Below, piece after piece: positions 9,723 to 22,580 of a DNA stretch of 64,000 nt. Positions within the stretch are counted from its first letter, which is position 1, and each line of letters begins with the position of its first letter. The stretch is from the NCBI GenBank assembly GCA_947034895.1, contig OX344765.1:42227001-42291000 (forward strand), given 5' to 3'. The notes below the pieces were generated by a model. That model searched no databases and was not told where the DNA came from. It worked only from the letters and a program-made list of their open reading frames with translations. The stretch is from Rhytidiadelphus loreus (taxonomy: Eukaryota; Streptophyta; Bryopsida; Hypnales; Hylocomiaceae). Both the position numbers and the translations under genes were made by a program.

Positions 9723-12531
9723 ATAAACTATGGATTTCAAATTATGAACACCTCAAGTGATGCAAGTTTCAATTTAATCCCCTCTTTTTGCAGAGATATG
9801 ATCAAAACCTCTATTTAGGAAAGAGTCAATTCAACTTGATTAGATTGCATGCAACATGTTTAGTTGACATGCCATGCCTTGTTGTCGTTTCTAAAAATCA
9901 TGCAACTAGTAGAGTGAATTTGCTTTCTAGAATAAGTATTAAACTAGGATATTAACATAGCATTGCAATTAACTCTATTATCTAACTTTGTGAGGGCACG
10001 TTTATTAATACACACTACCACGTTGGTAATGAGTGATCCTAACTAATGAGCTAACTTTGACACTCTTCCTCCTTTATACTCACACTATTACATTCAATTA
10101 TGATACAAAAAACTACATACACATGTGATAATAAGGACTTTGAAAAATGTGAAACAAACTATAGTCCACCTTTGACAAGTGGGTATCCAACTATAGGAAG
10201 GTAATTCTATATTTTCATCACTAGAAAGATTGAGCTTCTTGTATAACATCAAGTTTCATTTATTTGTGCAAATCAAATTTGCACCAAAATTATGGCTCTT
10301 AATTGTAAAAAACTTTGAATTTTTCAACTTTTATTAGATGTTGGTTCAAAGTGCATGCCTTTATCAATACCACTTATTTTTGTGAATATCTACCAATATA
10401 ATGAAATAAGATACTTGTGCCTTATTACAATCCATTTCAAAAAATCACTCTAACTTACAAGTTCTTGTTCAAAATGTACAATATAGTCTATTCATGAGAG
10501 CCTAGCTTGATTTGAATTTGTATATATTGTACACCTATATTCATCCCTTATAAAAATGTATAATTTATTTATTATATATTTGTGTGGTGTCCAAAAAATA
10601 CATACAAAGAGAATCTAGAATACCCTTGTCATTTGACACAACCATAACTATGATAGCTTCATAATAGATACCATGTTCAAATGTTGATAGGAACAATTTA
10701 AAATGTAAACTAATGATATCCAATTAATTGTAACTCTTTTATGAAGTTTCTTATCTAAAATGTACAACCTCTATTTATGAGAGCCTATGATCAATTTTAG
10801 GTACATCTATTTTAGGCACTTTGAAAATTCATAGTTTCCATGTATTCACTTGTTCAAAAAATGCAATAAAAAAATATAGAATTGTCTTTTGACTTTTAAG
10901 ATTCAACAAAAAAAATATTAGGTAATTTAATAATAGGACTAATGTTCAATTGCTTATTCAAGCACACTTAGATGTAATTATGTAAATGCTTGAGAGCAGA
11001 TTTTTATGTGCAAAATTGGCCAAGTTTTGCAAAGAAGACAAAAATGAATTGTAAAATTCTACCTAGTAGTGTGCACTACTATTTGCAATAGAAAAATCAA
11101 AATTATTGGCTAGCAAAGCAAAACTACTCTTGAAATTTCACCAAAGATAGTTGCAAAAAGCGGGTTTATTTTGTAGAATTTTGGCAATTTTCATGCTTGG
11201 AGGGAGAGCACTATAAAATTAGAAAAAAATTTAATATAAAAAATATAGCCAATGTATAGTTATACCTTTGAAAAAAAACTATCCTAGGAAGGAAAAGCAT
11301 AGAAAACTTTATAAGTAGGACTACTAGAAAAGTGCAAAATCTCAAGAAAATAAGCACTCTGACATTTTAATTTGTAAAAAATAGGAAAAATAATTTACAA
11401 AGAAACTAAAAATTGTCCATTTGTGAGAACTTGATGGTGATGAGATTTCACTAGAAGAATGATCTTAAAACCATCTTCAATGTTCAAAAGTGCACATGTA
11501 AGGGAGCCCTTGTAGTAGACATAAAATAATGTATTTCTAGATGTCTTTTGGTTGGAGCATGCTTGCCTAGTGTGGAAATAGACCACAAAACTTCAGTTCT
11601 AGATCATTAATTTTGGGTACTCCCAAGTACTAAACCCCCCTAAACTTCAAAGTGTGACAAATTAGCAAAATTAACTTTCAAATATAAAATGAATTTTTGA
11701 AATTTTTGAAAAATAAAGGATATTATAACTATCAAAACATCCATTTTGAATATAAAAAATTCAAGTTCATTAGCTTCACGCTTCAAAAGTTATAACAAAA
11801 GATAAGTCTATTACGCTATAGGTGATACAAAAATCAACCACCAAGTCTTGCAATCTACCCTCCAAGCTTGCATAGAAGTAAAAAGTATCATGAAATTTAT
11901 CAAAGGTGACTTAAACTCAAGCAAACTCAAAAAAACTTTTTCAATTCCAACAAAATATGGAAGTCCACATGTACTTTCCTTCAAGGATTAAAATAAGAAC
12001 ACCTTATTGAAACACCATCTGGCATTTGTAAACACCTAAAAAATGAACTTCAACGAACACTTCCATTACTCAAATAATCACAACTTTTCAAAAGCAACCA
12101 ATGAGAGCTTGAGAAGTGGGGAGTTTTCTTGAAGCAATTATGCAAAGATGAGCACTTTTTTGCTTCTAACTTGATATCTATTTAAGGTAAAAATTGTAAA
12201 ATAGTACTAGAGCATCATAAATTACAAAACCACTTGGGTTGCATTTTTCTTGAATTTACTAATGATATCATCAATGTTTTTCAAGTCACATACTTAACTT
12301 TTGAAATAGTAGGATGATAATAAGTGTTGCTTTGTAGGTGTTGGTACCTCCTGGCTTCATATGTAAATTTGGTTTATATTCACAAAGAGCCCCACAAAAG
12401 TGTTTGTTCCTTCCAAAACAATCTCCGTATTAAACTCTTCATAAACAACATCATAGTGCATCATGTAATCATGCACCAACACCCAAATCACACTTCCTTT
12501 GGTTGTACACCTAAATGAATTCTTATTCAAC
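9723..12531. other. AT-rich spacer, no gene seen
   Basis: 2.8 kb without recognisable coding sequence, terminal repeats or tandem arrays. The few short open frames (up to 64 codons) lack protein-like composition. Confidence 0.5.
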
Positions 12532-12893
12532 CATTAGATGAGATTTCAGACCTCTGGAGACTTGTTTCGTTGTGCATGCCAAAAATAAATTTTCTAATAG
12601 AAAATATTAAAAAATAATAATTAAAAATAATAATAATAATAATTTTTTTCAAAAATATAATATCAAAAAGTATTTAAAAACTGAAATAACAATTGTTGAA
12701 AAAAATATTTTTTAATTAAAAATTAATATCCAATCTGATGTGGCTAGTACATGGTCACATTAGATTTAGTATTAATTATAATAAAAAATAATTTTCAAAA
12801 TAATTTATTCAATTTTTTTCAATATTAAGATAAATAATGTTTTTGAGAATATTACCTTGCAAGTTTTGTTCATGCTTGAAATCTCATCTAATG
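12532..12893. mobile_element. MITE family J, copy J1
   Basis: Terminal inverted repeats CATTAGATGAGATTTCA (left) and TGAAATCTCATCTAATG (right, one flanking difference) enclose an AT-rich core with CTGATGTGGCTAGTACATGG, a phrase typical of the family. Related copies: J2 (50353), J3 (about 15309) and a nested pair at 57672-58347. Confidence 0.75.
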
Positions 12894-13532
12894 CTACTTT
12901 TATCAATCTTATAACTCTTCATTGCATTGTAGAACAAGACTTTCATGGTGACACCACAAGGCACTATTCTAGTGAGGTCATTGTTGGTCTATGAAACCAA
13001 ACACATAATTGTCACACCTATAGTTGGTGAACCCTTGTGTGTGTGAAATTTGTATTCTCAATACACCATAATGACGGATACCATGAGCTACCACTTGCAA
13101 TCCTCCAAGTGTTCTTTTTTGTCAATTGAACCTGAGATTGAAGATGTGGAATTGAAGGGGCATATAAACAAAGTTGTTATACATGTGGATCTTGAATCTT
13201 CTAAAGAATAGCTACGGTGTCCGAAGTTGAGGTTCCAATGAGGGTCTTGGGTTTTGTTCTTGTCCCATTCCTCTTTCAAATCCCCATCCTTGTCTCATCT
13301 TGGTGCCCTCATTGATTTAGTTCTCATCCTCAAAGAACAAATAGTCAAGTAAGACTAGCCCTACCTACATTACTTCATTTGTGTCTTCATCAAATTCAAA
13401 TACATTCAAATACCCTTAGTACATCTCCACCAATGCATGCATTTGCCCCTTGGTACCACCACGCCACTAGTTGCACATCTTCAAGCCCCCTATATCCAAA
13501 TCCCTGTAAAATCACCACACAAAACCTATGAC
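12894..13532. other. Spacer, no gene recognised
   Basis: Slightly higher GC than its surroundings. A 63-codon minus-strand frame at 13088-13279 has no recognised similarity. Confidence 0.35.
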
Positions 13533-15211
13533 CACTACTAGAAATTGACGTTCAAATCAACAAAAAAGAAATCAATAGATTTCTATTGAACTGGGTATTG
13601 TAATGATTGTTTTTACAATTTTTGTTGATTTTGCACAAGTTAGCAAAATGATCACATTATTTTTGTTGATTCAAGTAGTGGAATGACCAAATAAAAATAA
13701 ATTGTGGAATGTTTTGAAAAGTGTGAATATAAAAATCAAATCCTATTCAAATTTCATTGAGTATAGTTTGATTTTGAATTAGATTTTAAAATTTGATTAG
13801 AATTCTAATTAAATTCAAAATCTAAATAAAATTTTATTCAATTAATTTGATTATATTCAAGTTCTCAATCTTGTAATGATCAAATTTGAATAATTTCAAA
13901 TTCAAATTGAACTACTCAATAAAATTATTCAAATCTAAAGTATTCATAATCAATTTCTATAATTTGATGACATTCAAAAAATTTCACAAAAATGTTATTC
14001 TAGAAAACCAATTTCAAATTTTCATTTCTTCAATAAGTATATTTAGATCTATCTGGCTTGCATGCATAGCAAAAAAAAACTACACATCATATAATAACTT
14101 TTTAACAATGTATTCAAAAGTTATATAATTTTTTACTCCTTCAAGCTCTCCCTTGACCACATGTTGTGTAAAAATTTCAAAGGAAAAAAATGGTCCATTT
14201 GTAAATAGATGATCAATAACATTAGCTATATTGTAAAAAAAAGGCTACTTGGTCCTTCTGGGGCCAAAATTTAAATTACAAGTTTTCTAATTATTCAAAT
14301 TCTAAGTTCGTAAGAATTTAAATTATGAAATTTAAATTATTCAAATTATAAAATTTTAATTATTCAAATTATAAAATTTTAATTATTCAAATTATAAAAT
14401 TTTAATTATTCAAATTATAAAATTTTAATTATTCAAATTATAAAATTTTAATTATTCAAATTATAAAATTTTAATTATTCAAATTATAAAATTTTAATTA
14501 TTCAAATTATAAAATTTTAATTATTCAAATTTAAAATTTAAAACTATTAAAATTGTAAGTTTTGAATTACAAAAGAAATGTAAATTGTGGCTAATTAAAC
14601 CACCTCCTAGTAAAATACCTACTATATATTCATAACACTTTAGATTAAAATGAAATTCTTATTTTTAAAACTAGACTAAAATAAAATAAAAAATTCAACC
14701 CTTGTTTTTGAAAACAAACATACTATAAGTGAGAAAACTACCTCTAAAGTTTCATGATTTCATAAAACTAAATGCAAAACAAAAACTAAATAAATGAAAA
14801 CTTATACCATATATATTCAAATGAACCTAGGGACGTTGCAATGGCAAAGGTCTTTGACTACAACCATGAGGTGCAAGGTTTGAACCTCTTCACACCCAAT
14901 CATTTATGTAGTAGGGTTGCTTGGATGGCCTACCTAGGTGACAATTTTTCTTGTTGCCGTTGCTAGGGTTGCTTGGGTGGCCTGCTTGCATGGCAAGCAA
15001 AGTTTTTTTTATTGCCATTGATGATGTGGAACCCGCCATGTGTTGGCTTCTAATTGGCTAGTGCTCTCAATTTATTTTGTTTTAATTTTTTGTTCTTGAC
15101 CAAATTAATAAAAAATCAACAAGTTTTTGACAATGTCCAAATCAATGTGTCCAAATCAACAAAACGAATCAACACTTTTCTATTGATTTAAACAAAAAAA
15201 TTCTAGTAGTG
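13533..15211. mobile_element. Non-autonomous CACTA element (1.68 kb)
   Basis: Begins CACTACTAGAAATT and ends AATTCTAGTAGTG, the terminal signature of CACTA (En/Spm) transposons. The subterminal regions carry repeated motifs of the form TCAATAGA, AAATCAACAAAA and GTTGATTT in both orientations, as expected for transposase-binding regions. No transposase is encoded. A 23-bp tandem array lies inside (14339-14522). The 3-bp target duplication is imperfect (GAC and TAC). Confidence 0.75.
14339..14522. repeat. Eight exact 23-bp tandem units
   Basis: Unit: ATTCAAATTATAAAATTTTA followed by ATT. Eight consecutive identical copies plus a partial ninth at 14523. The unit contains the near-palindrome AATTATAAAATTTTAATT. 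The perfect identity implies recent expansion within the CACTA element. Confidence 0.95.
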
Positions 15212-15308
15212 TACATCCATATATCTTTTCCCTTGAGCTCTATATACACATCGATTCTTCCAACACTAATACCACTTTGTAGGAAACTTTCCACTTCATC
15301 GACCACCC

Positions 15309-15690
15309 ATTAGAAAAAATATGAGCTCTGCAAGGGGTTGTGAGTTCTCAACCCGTGGGAACTCTGGGTAGAAAAAAAATAGAAAAAAAATTAATTTAAA
15401 AAATCAAAAAATTAAAAAAAATTGGCCAACAATTTCTTGGACCTATTTAGCGTAGGACATGTCAATGTAGTAATTGAAAAAATATTGAAAAAATTGAAAA
15501 ATAAATTAATATTAAAATAAATATGAAATTCTAGAATTATGAAATCTGATGTGACAATAGTGCGACCACGTTAGACTACTCTTTTGAAATTATTTGTAGA
15601 ATTATTTTTTTAATTTTAATTTTTTAATTTTTTAAAATACATATTTTCATTAGTTAGTTTTTTTTTCTAGGTTTACACTTCAAGTTCTTT
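15309..15690. mobile_element. MITE family J, copy J3 (reverse orientation, approximate)
   Basis: CATTAGAAAAAATATGAGC, then GGTTGTGAGTTCTC and CGTGGGAACTC, match the reverse complement of the right part of J2 (GGGAACTCACAGCC). An AT-rich core and CTGATGTGACAATAGTGCG follow. The far end is not sharply defined. Confidence 0.5.
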
Positions 15691-16041
15691 TTAAAGAGAT
15701 TCTTGAAATGTTTTCTAACAGAGTGACGTTTATGCTTGATATTTGTCGGATAAACTTAATACATGAAAACTTGACTATCTGCATTGTTGATATTGAAGCC
15801 GAGGAATATTCTTTCCTTTAAAATAAAAGATATTTATTTTAATGTCTCTAGCTTAAACGGTCTTGTTGACGGTTAGAGAGAGAAAATATGTGGGAATATT
15901 ATTTGCGCATATCAGTATTTACATCTCAGTTGAGTTGCAAAGGTGAAACTACTTCTCAAGGTATATATAATTAACCTTCTATTAGTGACAACTAATTTTG
16001 CTATTTTTTCTTAATGAATACACCTTGGCAAATCTTATTAA

Positions 16042-16263
16042 CCCTTAAAGGACAAAGGGGTGACCTTGGAAATCATCCCTTTTCATTACCATATGAATCA
16101 CGGGTTTTAAAAATAGCAAAAGCACTCACTGGAAGTCAAACTAGTGTAGAAGACCTTCCCTTTTCACAACAAAATTCTGAAGATGAATAGTTGCACTTTT
16201 GTCCTACTACAAGAATTCCCTGTCATCCATTGGATGCCAAATGTCATCTTCGATGTTTAAGGG
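16042..16263. mobile_element. TTAA element family F, copy F1 (222 bp)
   Basis: Bounded by TTAA at 16038-16041 and 16264-16267, with ends CCCTTAAAGGACAAAG and the reverse complement of CCCTTAAACATCG. Its reverse complement aligns along almost its full length with F2 (30495-30717): AGTGCAACTATTCATCTTC, GTGAAAAGG and GATGATTTCCA-like blocks. Two copies with TTAA flanks at different loci define a real MITE. Confidence 0.8.
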
Positions 16264-17130
16264 TTAAACTTCCCATTGGTATTGATTTATTTTGCCTCCA
16301 TAGATGCTATAGCTAATTCTATTTATTTACAGCATATTTGGACATATATCTTATGTAGTGCCTTATATTCACTTGATTTGGTAGTTGATGTACCCTTAAT
16401 GCTTGGGTTCAAGCTTAATTAATTAACCCTATTGACATGATGTAATGACCACATGAGATCATATGGGGGTGAATTTTTACATGGTACCTTTGCTTCCTCA
16501 TGAGCTAAATGACGTAATGTGGGATCTAGTCTCATGACTTCATTGTTTAACTGAAAATTTATTCCCTGCTTCTACTACCATATTACCTAGCATATTACTG
16601 TGTTTAGAATTTCAATTGAAGTCTCTTTCATTTGCAGTTATCTATCCATTGTTCCAAGCCTAATTCAATTTGATAGCCTAAACATATTGGTTTTCTTTAT
16701 TCCTTGATTCTAGACAAGAGTTTTGTATCAAAGATGGCTTCTTCACAATCTACTCTTAATAGTCAGGTTTTGTATCTTACAATTGGTAGATACATTGCAT
16801 GGACTTTTACTAGTTTATTTTGTTCTCTTTTGAGTTGTTTTGTGTGAAAACAATGACAAGTGACATAAGGTTGAAGACACCTTGCATGCATACTATAATT
16901 GGCTAATTGTTTGTTGTGGTGTATGGATGTAGGTGAGGCCTTTGTCCTCATAAAACATCTTAGATACTTATGAATTAGTTTTATTCCTACATTCCTACTT
17001 TTCCATATTAAGAAAAAAAATTGTATAGTGAGATGGAGATTTTGCTAGACAAATTATCTTGTTCCTAGTTTATAAATTGATAATTTTTTGCCTAAATAAA
17101 CTTGTAGACGTGTACCAATAGGTTATACTC

Positions 17131-17134
<4 letters not shown>
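16264..17134. other. AT-rich spacer
   Basis: No gene, array or terminal repeat recognised. Confidence 0.4.

Positions 17135-17203
<69 letters not shown>
17135..17203. repeat. (TA)n microsatellite
   Basis: About 69 bp of TA, followed by TTTTTAATTTATTAATTTAT, the same flank type as at 7634. Confidence 0.95.
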
Positions 17204-17206
<3 letters not shown>

Positions 17207-17799
17207 TAATTTATTAATTTATTCTTTTTTATTTTGGTTCACAAACCAAATTGAAAGCATTTATGGAATATTTGATCCTTGTAGATCAATATGGCAATAA
17301 ACATAATGCTAAACGATTAAGTTTCTCTTCAGTAATCACTTATGTTGTTGACAAATTAACTACACAAGCATTTTGTTAATTAAACCAAGCAAGATTAATT
17401 AATGACCTAACTCCACGTTTGATTCTACAAATCAAAACCATCAATGTATGGAGTCAATGGACCACCTGCAATAAGGCACATACAACTTGGAAGATTCTTT
17501 TAACAATCACCAAGCACATTGATGAACCTAGTTCCCATACTAGACGACCTTGTTAAGTTGAGTTCACAAACTGGACAAAAAGTACACCGGGTTCCTAAGC
17601 CAAACGAGATAGAACTCGTATTCCTGTGTTGATGAAACAACCTTATATCCACTGAGCTACTATTCACCCAAAACTTGGAGCATTCGGATTGTTTATCGTT
17701 AAATCTTTTTCTACTTTAGGGCTAAACTACTGCTTACACACTTAAGATATTGTATTACCCTCTTAACTTTGTTTAAAACTTTTGTTTCAAAGCTTCAAT
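17204..17799. other. Spacer, no gene recognised
   Basis: Contains no long open frame and no terminal repeats that I can see. Confidence 0.35.
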
Positions 17800-17941
17800 C
17801 ACTACTAGAAAAGACACCCCGAATCGACAATATTAAGTTGATTCGGACATCTTGATTCGGCAATTTTCAACACAATTGTGTTGATTCGAACGTTTTTAGT
17901 TGGTTCGGACATCTTGATTTGGATAGGACATTCTAGTAGTG
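17800..17941. mobile_element. CACTA MITE (142 bp) with AAT target duplication
   Basis: CACTACTAGAAAAG at the left and CATTCTAGTAGTG at the right, flanked by AAT on both sides (17797-17799 and 17942-17944), the 3-bp duplication expected of CACTA elements. The interior has repeated TTGATTCGGACA-like motifs and the palindrome CAACACAATTGTGTTG. Confidence 0.85.
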
Positions 17942-18729
17942 AATTGTGCTGTTTTGTGAGCATTCGGACGAGTCATGGCGTCATCACAATGTGTTGGCAA
18001 TAACCAAGTTCAAGAAAATATTTTTTAGTGGAGTACATACTTTATGGGTTTTTCTTTTGTTTATTTAATTTGTCCTTTGTGAAAGCTATAACATGCGTTG
18101 TGGTCTGTAGACCTCCATTATACCTCACTAATACAACATTGATCAATTTGTTTTTGTTCTTGGGATGGGCACAAGTGAGGACCACATTCTCTTAGGGTAA
18201 TCAAATGTTTTAGCAAATCACAACCTCTACATGACTACATGACCATGTGAAGCTTTAGAATTAAGTTCTTTGGATGTTTTGGCAAATACTAGGCATGTTT
18301 GAGCTCACAAATAGGGATACATTGTTATACCTTATGTTTAATAAGAGAATAGGGTGACAATTTAGTAATTGTCATAAGTCTCAAAGAAAAAAATAGGGTG
18401 GTATTTTAGAACCATATTTTATTACTACATGTTTCTAAGTCTTGTACACATTGTGCATAAACATTTAGAAACTTTAGCTATATTGATAGCTCAAAAGAAA
18501 AAAATATGGGAAGTATAATGGTCTCTCAATAGAATGCTTCTTATCTATAAGCTTAAGACAAGAAATGCATTATATATGCCTTGATGGAAAAAAATATGAT
18601 AAATAGGTGGCTTATACAATAAACTTGATAAGATTGAACATACAACTATATGAATAGTGTTTATTAGAATGACGCCTTCTAGTAAGGATGTACCAACAAA
18701 AAAACTTTTTTTTTCTAAGGTGGCTACTA
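17942..18729. other. AT-rich spacer
   Basis: No gene or mobile-element signature recognised. Confidence 0.4.
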
Positions 18730-18825
18730 TTCATCATCGATGATGAAATGGCAATAGTCCCTCAGAGTTTCCTTGAGGGAAACTTCTCAAAGGGACGTAG
18801 CCCCTTTGAGGACTGATTTTTTTTC
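18730..18825. repeat. Cluster of three short hairpins
   Basis: The perfect palindrome TTCATCATCGATGATGAA (18730-18747) is followed by AGTTTCC-TTGAG-GGAAACT and by CTCAAAGGG-ACGTAG-CCCTTTGAG. Function unknown; could be a remnant of a foldback element. Confidence 0.6.
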
Positions 18826-19149
18826 TGATGAAGTGTGCTTGGATGCAAATGATAGTCCTACACCAACATTCTAGTTTCTTGAGGGCTCACTATAGGGAGG
18901 ATTTGCCATTCTTTGCAAATGGGTTGTACACTATAAAAAGAGCCCAATGCCCAATGCTCATTTGTGTCTTCCTTAATTTTTTATTTTTTCCTTTGAAAAA
19001 GTTTTTTTAGCATATAGCTATATCCTTGGGAGGATTTGAACGTGGCATTGCCCCTACCGATTTAAGGCCAAGGATTTAGCCTTTCAAAAATGCAGAGATC
19101 CAAAATAGGGTCCATGCATTTTTAAGAGGCTGGTTAGTACGACAACATT

Positions 19150-19495
19150 CAACATTTACAAGAATCAAAGCATGTGCAAAAAAAATGGGGAGAAGAACAT
19201 ACAATCCACCACTTATAAGAATCAAAACATATGGGGGGAAAAATGGGGAGAATAAAATATAAGCCACCATGATCAACATCAAAACATGTTGGAAAAAAAT
19301 GGGGAGAGTAGGATACAACCAAGCATGAGCAACATGACAATATCTGGAAAAAAAATGGGGAGAGTAGGATACAACCAAGCATGAGCAACATGACAATATC
19401 TGGAAAAAATTGGGGAGAGTAAGATACAACCAAGCATGAGCAATATGACAATATCTGGATAAAAAATGGGGAGAGTAGGATATAACCAAGCACAA
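19150..19495. repeat. Tandem array, unit about 57 bp, six copies
   Basis: Repeats of ATGGGGAGAGTAGGATACAA, then CCAAGCATGAGCAACATGAC, then AATATCTGG and a poly-A. The first copies are diverged and the last four nearly identical. Minus-strand open frames of 74-184 codons across it read as repeated hydrophobic peptides (ILSCCSCLVVSYSPHFF) and are by-products of the repeat. The array directly follows the hAT relic. Confidence 0.85.
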
Positions 19496-19633
19496 GTTGT
19501 CAAGAAAATTCAGAGCCATATAAAGATGAATTGCTAGCACTAGGACCCATGATTGAGTTAGACAAATAAATACTTGGGATAGCACAAAGAGACTTGTATT
19601 TTGTTTCATGCTTCCACATGGGTATGGCATCCA

Positions 19634-21760
19634 TCAAATAGCATCATACTCCTCTTCCGGTCTCTCGAAAGCAACTACAATAAAAGCTTTCAGGTTTTGG
19701 CTTCCCAATCTATTCCTCACAAAAGTTTTAATCAAATTCTGAATGCTAAACGTTCTCTTACAAGTAGCAATTGAAACGCATTGCACTATAGCAATTTCAG
19801 CAAGAATAAGCAAATTTGGATACTGGATTTGTAGGGCATGATTCCAAGTAATCATACCCCACAAATCCCGGAAAGTTTTATCCCCCCATTCTGTCGTACA
19901 CTATAATTTGAAGGATAGAAACTCCCGTTTACAAGCCTATACATCAAGAAAGGGGGGAAAGCAAAACCTGCATGAGACTGATTAGTTCCATAGAGTTGAA
20001 GCAGATCAATTGTCTAACTTCATGACACCCCAACCCTGTAGTCCAACTTGCTTAGATGGTATATTAGAAGGATTAAGTATCTTAAAGCAAGAAATCAAAT
20101 CATTGTCACAAAATCTAGCCTCCAAACTAGCACAAATAGCCTTAGAAAACAAACATTGGAACTGTAGAGCTTCTTCTAGGTCTGTTCCTAACCTAGAATG
20201 TTGAATTTCACAATTGTGATACATGTTCCTCCTAATTTCAAATGGAAGCTGCCTGAGTAGACCCTTCAAAGAGCCATACTCAAAAAGCACATGGTAGCTT
20301 GTATCTTTGTTAACCATGTCTGCATTCAGATCTGTAGTTTCCATAATGAACAGCATGCAAATGTGGGCTATCTCAGAACGCACGATGCTACCTACAATAG
20401 TAACATCCACGAATTTGCAATGAAACACTTTTGACAACATAGCCAAGCAATGCAAAATATCAGCAAGGAAATACAAGATATAAATGAATTTGAACTGCCC
20501 TAACTTTTGCAAGATTGGAGTGTCTGTACGTGTATCTTTGCCCTTTAGATCACGGAAGAATACCAAGACAGACTCCAACAACTTGCACAGGGTTGTGACT
20601 GCCTGCCATCGACTTAGCCAACAAATTTTATGGTAACGCTTCATTGTTTTCTTTACATCAAATAACTCTTCTTGAAGTCTAGTAATTAAGCGCATGCTTG
20701 CACTTGCTAGACTTATTGAAGAAGCCAACAATTGAATTGAGGAGAGAATCGATTTGCGAAGAGATTACCTTACAATTAGGAGACTTTGTTGCATCCAAGG
20801 CTGCTAAATTCGTCCAATGAGCAACGTAGTGGCACGCTAGAAGGTAAGGATTTACTTGTTTCTTGATTCGGGCAACCATTCCCATCAAACTGTTGACCAT
20901 GGTACTGGCACCGTTGCTCCCAAATCCCACAAATTTCTGTAGGTCGAACCCCCACTTCTAAATGTTTGAAATCAAGGTTTCATAAATGACAGCTAAGTCC
21001 TTCTTCCCCCTTCAATTTGCAATAGGCCAAGAAACAAAGTGACTGGTAGACCCTCCTCCACGATGCTGGTAAATACGACAAGGTGTCTTGTGACGTTGAT
21101 ATCGGTTGATTCATCAATCATGATACCATAGAACGTTGAATTCCACACACGGGTAATGACTCCCTTTTGAATCACAACTAAAATACACTTCATTAGGTTA
21201 GCACAAGATTTCTCGTCATGATATATAGATAGGGTCATTGGAGCTTTCATGATTACCAACAATTTGCACAAAGCAAGGAATTTTGAGTAAGGTAATGATT
21301 GCTTCCCCAAAAAATAAGCAACCCAAAAGAGTGAAGCCACAACCTCGTTGCACGCCCTATGGCTTTGCAAAATCACTTTTTCCATAACCTTCTTGCCACT
21401 TTGTGTCGCCCAAGCCAACCGCTTGTGCTCTCCAAATCAAGCGTGGTCCTAGAAAGAGCTCACCTTCAAGTTCTTGGCACCGTCTTTGGCATATGCCGAT
21501 TGCCCACCTTTATCCCTATACACTTTACAAAAAATCCTCCCAACAGTTGGACAAAAATGCAACCAATCAAATTGAATGCAACATTTCTCCTTCCACTGCC
21601 CTTGAGTAATTTTTGCATGTGAAGGAGAAGCGCTATCTATCCTTGAATCACCTATTTTGGGAGAAGAAGTCTCAGACCCTAATGATAGGATTTCAACGAC
21701 GTCAATTTCCCTCAATTTAGCAAAATAATGGTCCCTTATGGACCTTTGTCGTTTAGCCAT
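19634..21760 (-). pseudogene. hAT transposase relic, ZNF862-like
   Basis: Collinear fragments in several minus-strand frames give one degenerate protein. 21449-21760: N-terminus with a zinc-finger-like segment (CCIQFDWLHFCPTVGRIFCKVYRDKG). 20993-21418: MIDESTDINVTRHLVVF, the conserved transposase core. 20679-20930: FGSNGASTMVNSLMGMVARI and ACHYVAHWTNLAALD. 20006-20731: the RWQAV region and long helical part. 19634-19864: YPNLLILAEIAIVQCVSIAT then TFSIQNLIKTFVRNRLG, a hAT C-terminal dimerisation domain with the usual SER.FS altered to KRTFS. Frameshifts between fragments make it inactive. Terminal inverted repeats were not found. Confidence 0.85.
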
Positions 21761-22580
21761 TCAACTTGCAATTACAAATCGAACTATGACTCAACTACTA
21801 ACAATAACTAATCATGGAAAAAAAATGGAAAAGCAAGAAAACAAGAAAGGGTTACAGTTACATACCTTAGAGGAGCCGAGGAGGAGCGTTGTAGTGACCG
21901 AACAATGAAGGAGCGCTGCAACGAGCAGAACACATATGGCGCCATGGCCACACACATTGATGCGCGGAGTGCCCTAAAACTCTAAACTCCACCAAGCCCC
22001 CACTAGTTGAAGCATTGGCTCTTTGCTCCCCAAAAAATTGTTTTTGCAATTGCAGAATGCACATTGGCATAATGGTGCACTTGCACTCGATCAAATTACA
22101 AGAAGTCCAGAATGTTTTCTAAATTACACACTCCTCAAGACAAAATCACGAAACTCTTAAAAGGCGGAAAGTGTGAACTGCGAAGTGCAAATTGTGACCA
22201 GTGTCAAGTGTGATTTGTGAAACCCTAAATGCCAAACAACCAAAGCGAGACTGTGAGTGTGAGATAGGTGAGTGATTGAGTGTGATTGAGATTTGAGAAA
22301 TGAGAATTCAAACTTGAGAGACGAGAATGAATGAGTGACTCAAAGACTACGTGTAGGCAATGTCGCACTCTTGCAGTGAGATGCTAGGTTAGTCTAGTAA
22401 GCCCACTTAGCCATTAGTCATTATGTCATTAGCATTAAGCATTTTAGCAAGACAACAAGTGATTTAACACTAAGAGCACCAAAGTCAGGTTAGCCAGATA
22501 GCCAACTACTATAAGTACCAACAACTCAACAAGTTTAAGAACTTTAAGACTAATAGTAATGGTAGAATAGTAGAATACTA
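21761..22580. other. Upstream flank of the hAT relic
   Basis: Moderate-GC sequence with short open frames only. Probably the remaining 5' part of the transposon. GTGTGA/GAGTGA-rich simple sequence at 22240-22340. Confidence 0.35.

Noticed and set aside
19076..19630. 184-codon minus-strand ORF with repeated hydrophobic peptides, membrane-protein-like
   Set aside because: It is the translation of a 57-bp tandem array. The same periodic peptide appears in three frames, which marks it as a repeat by-product.
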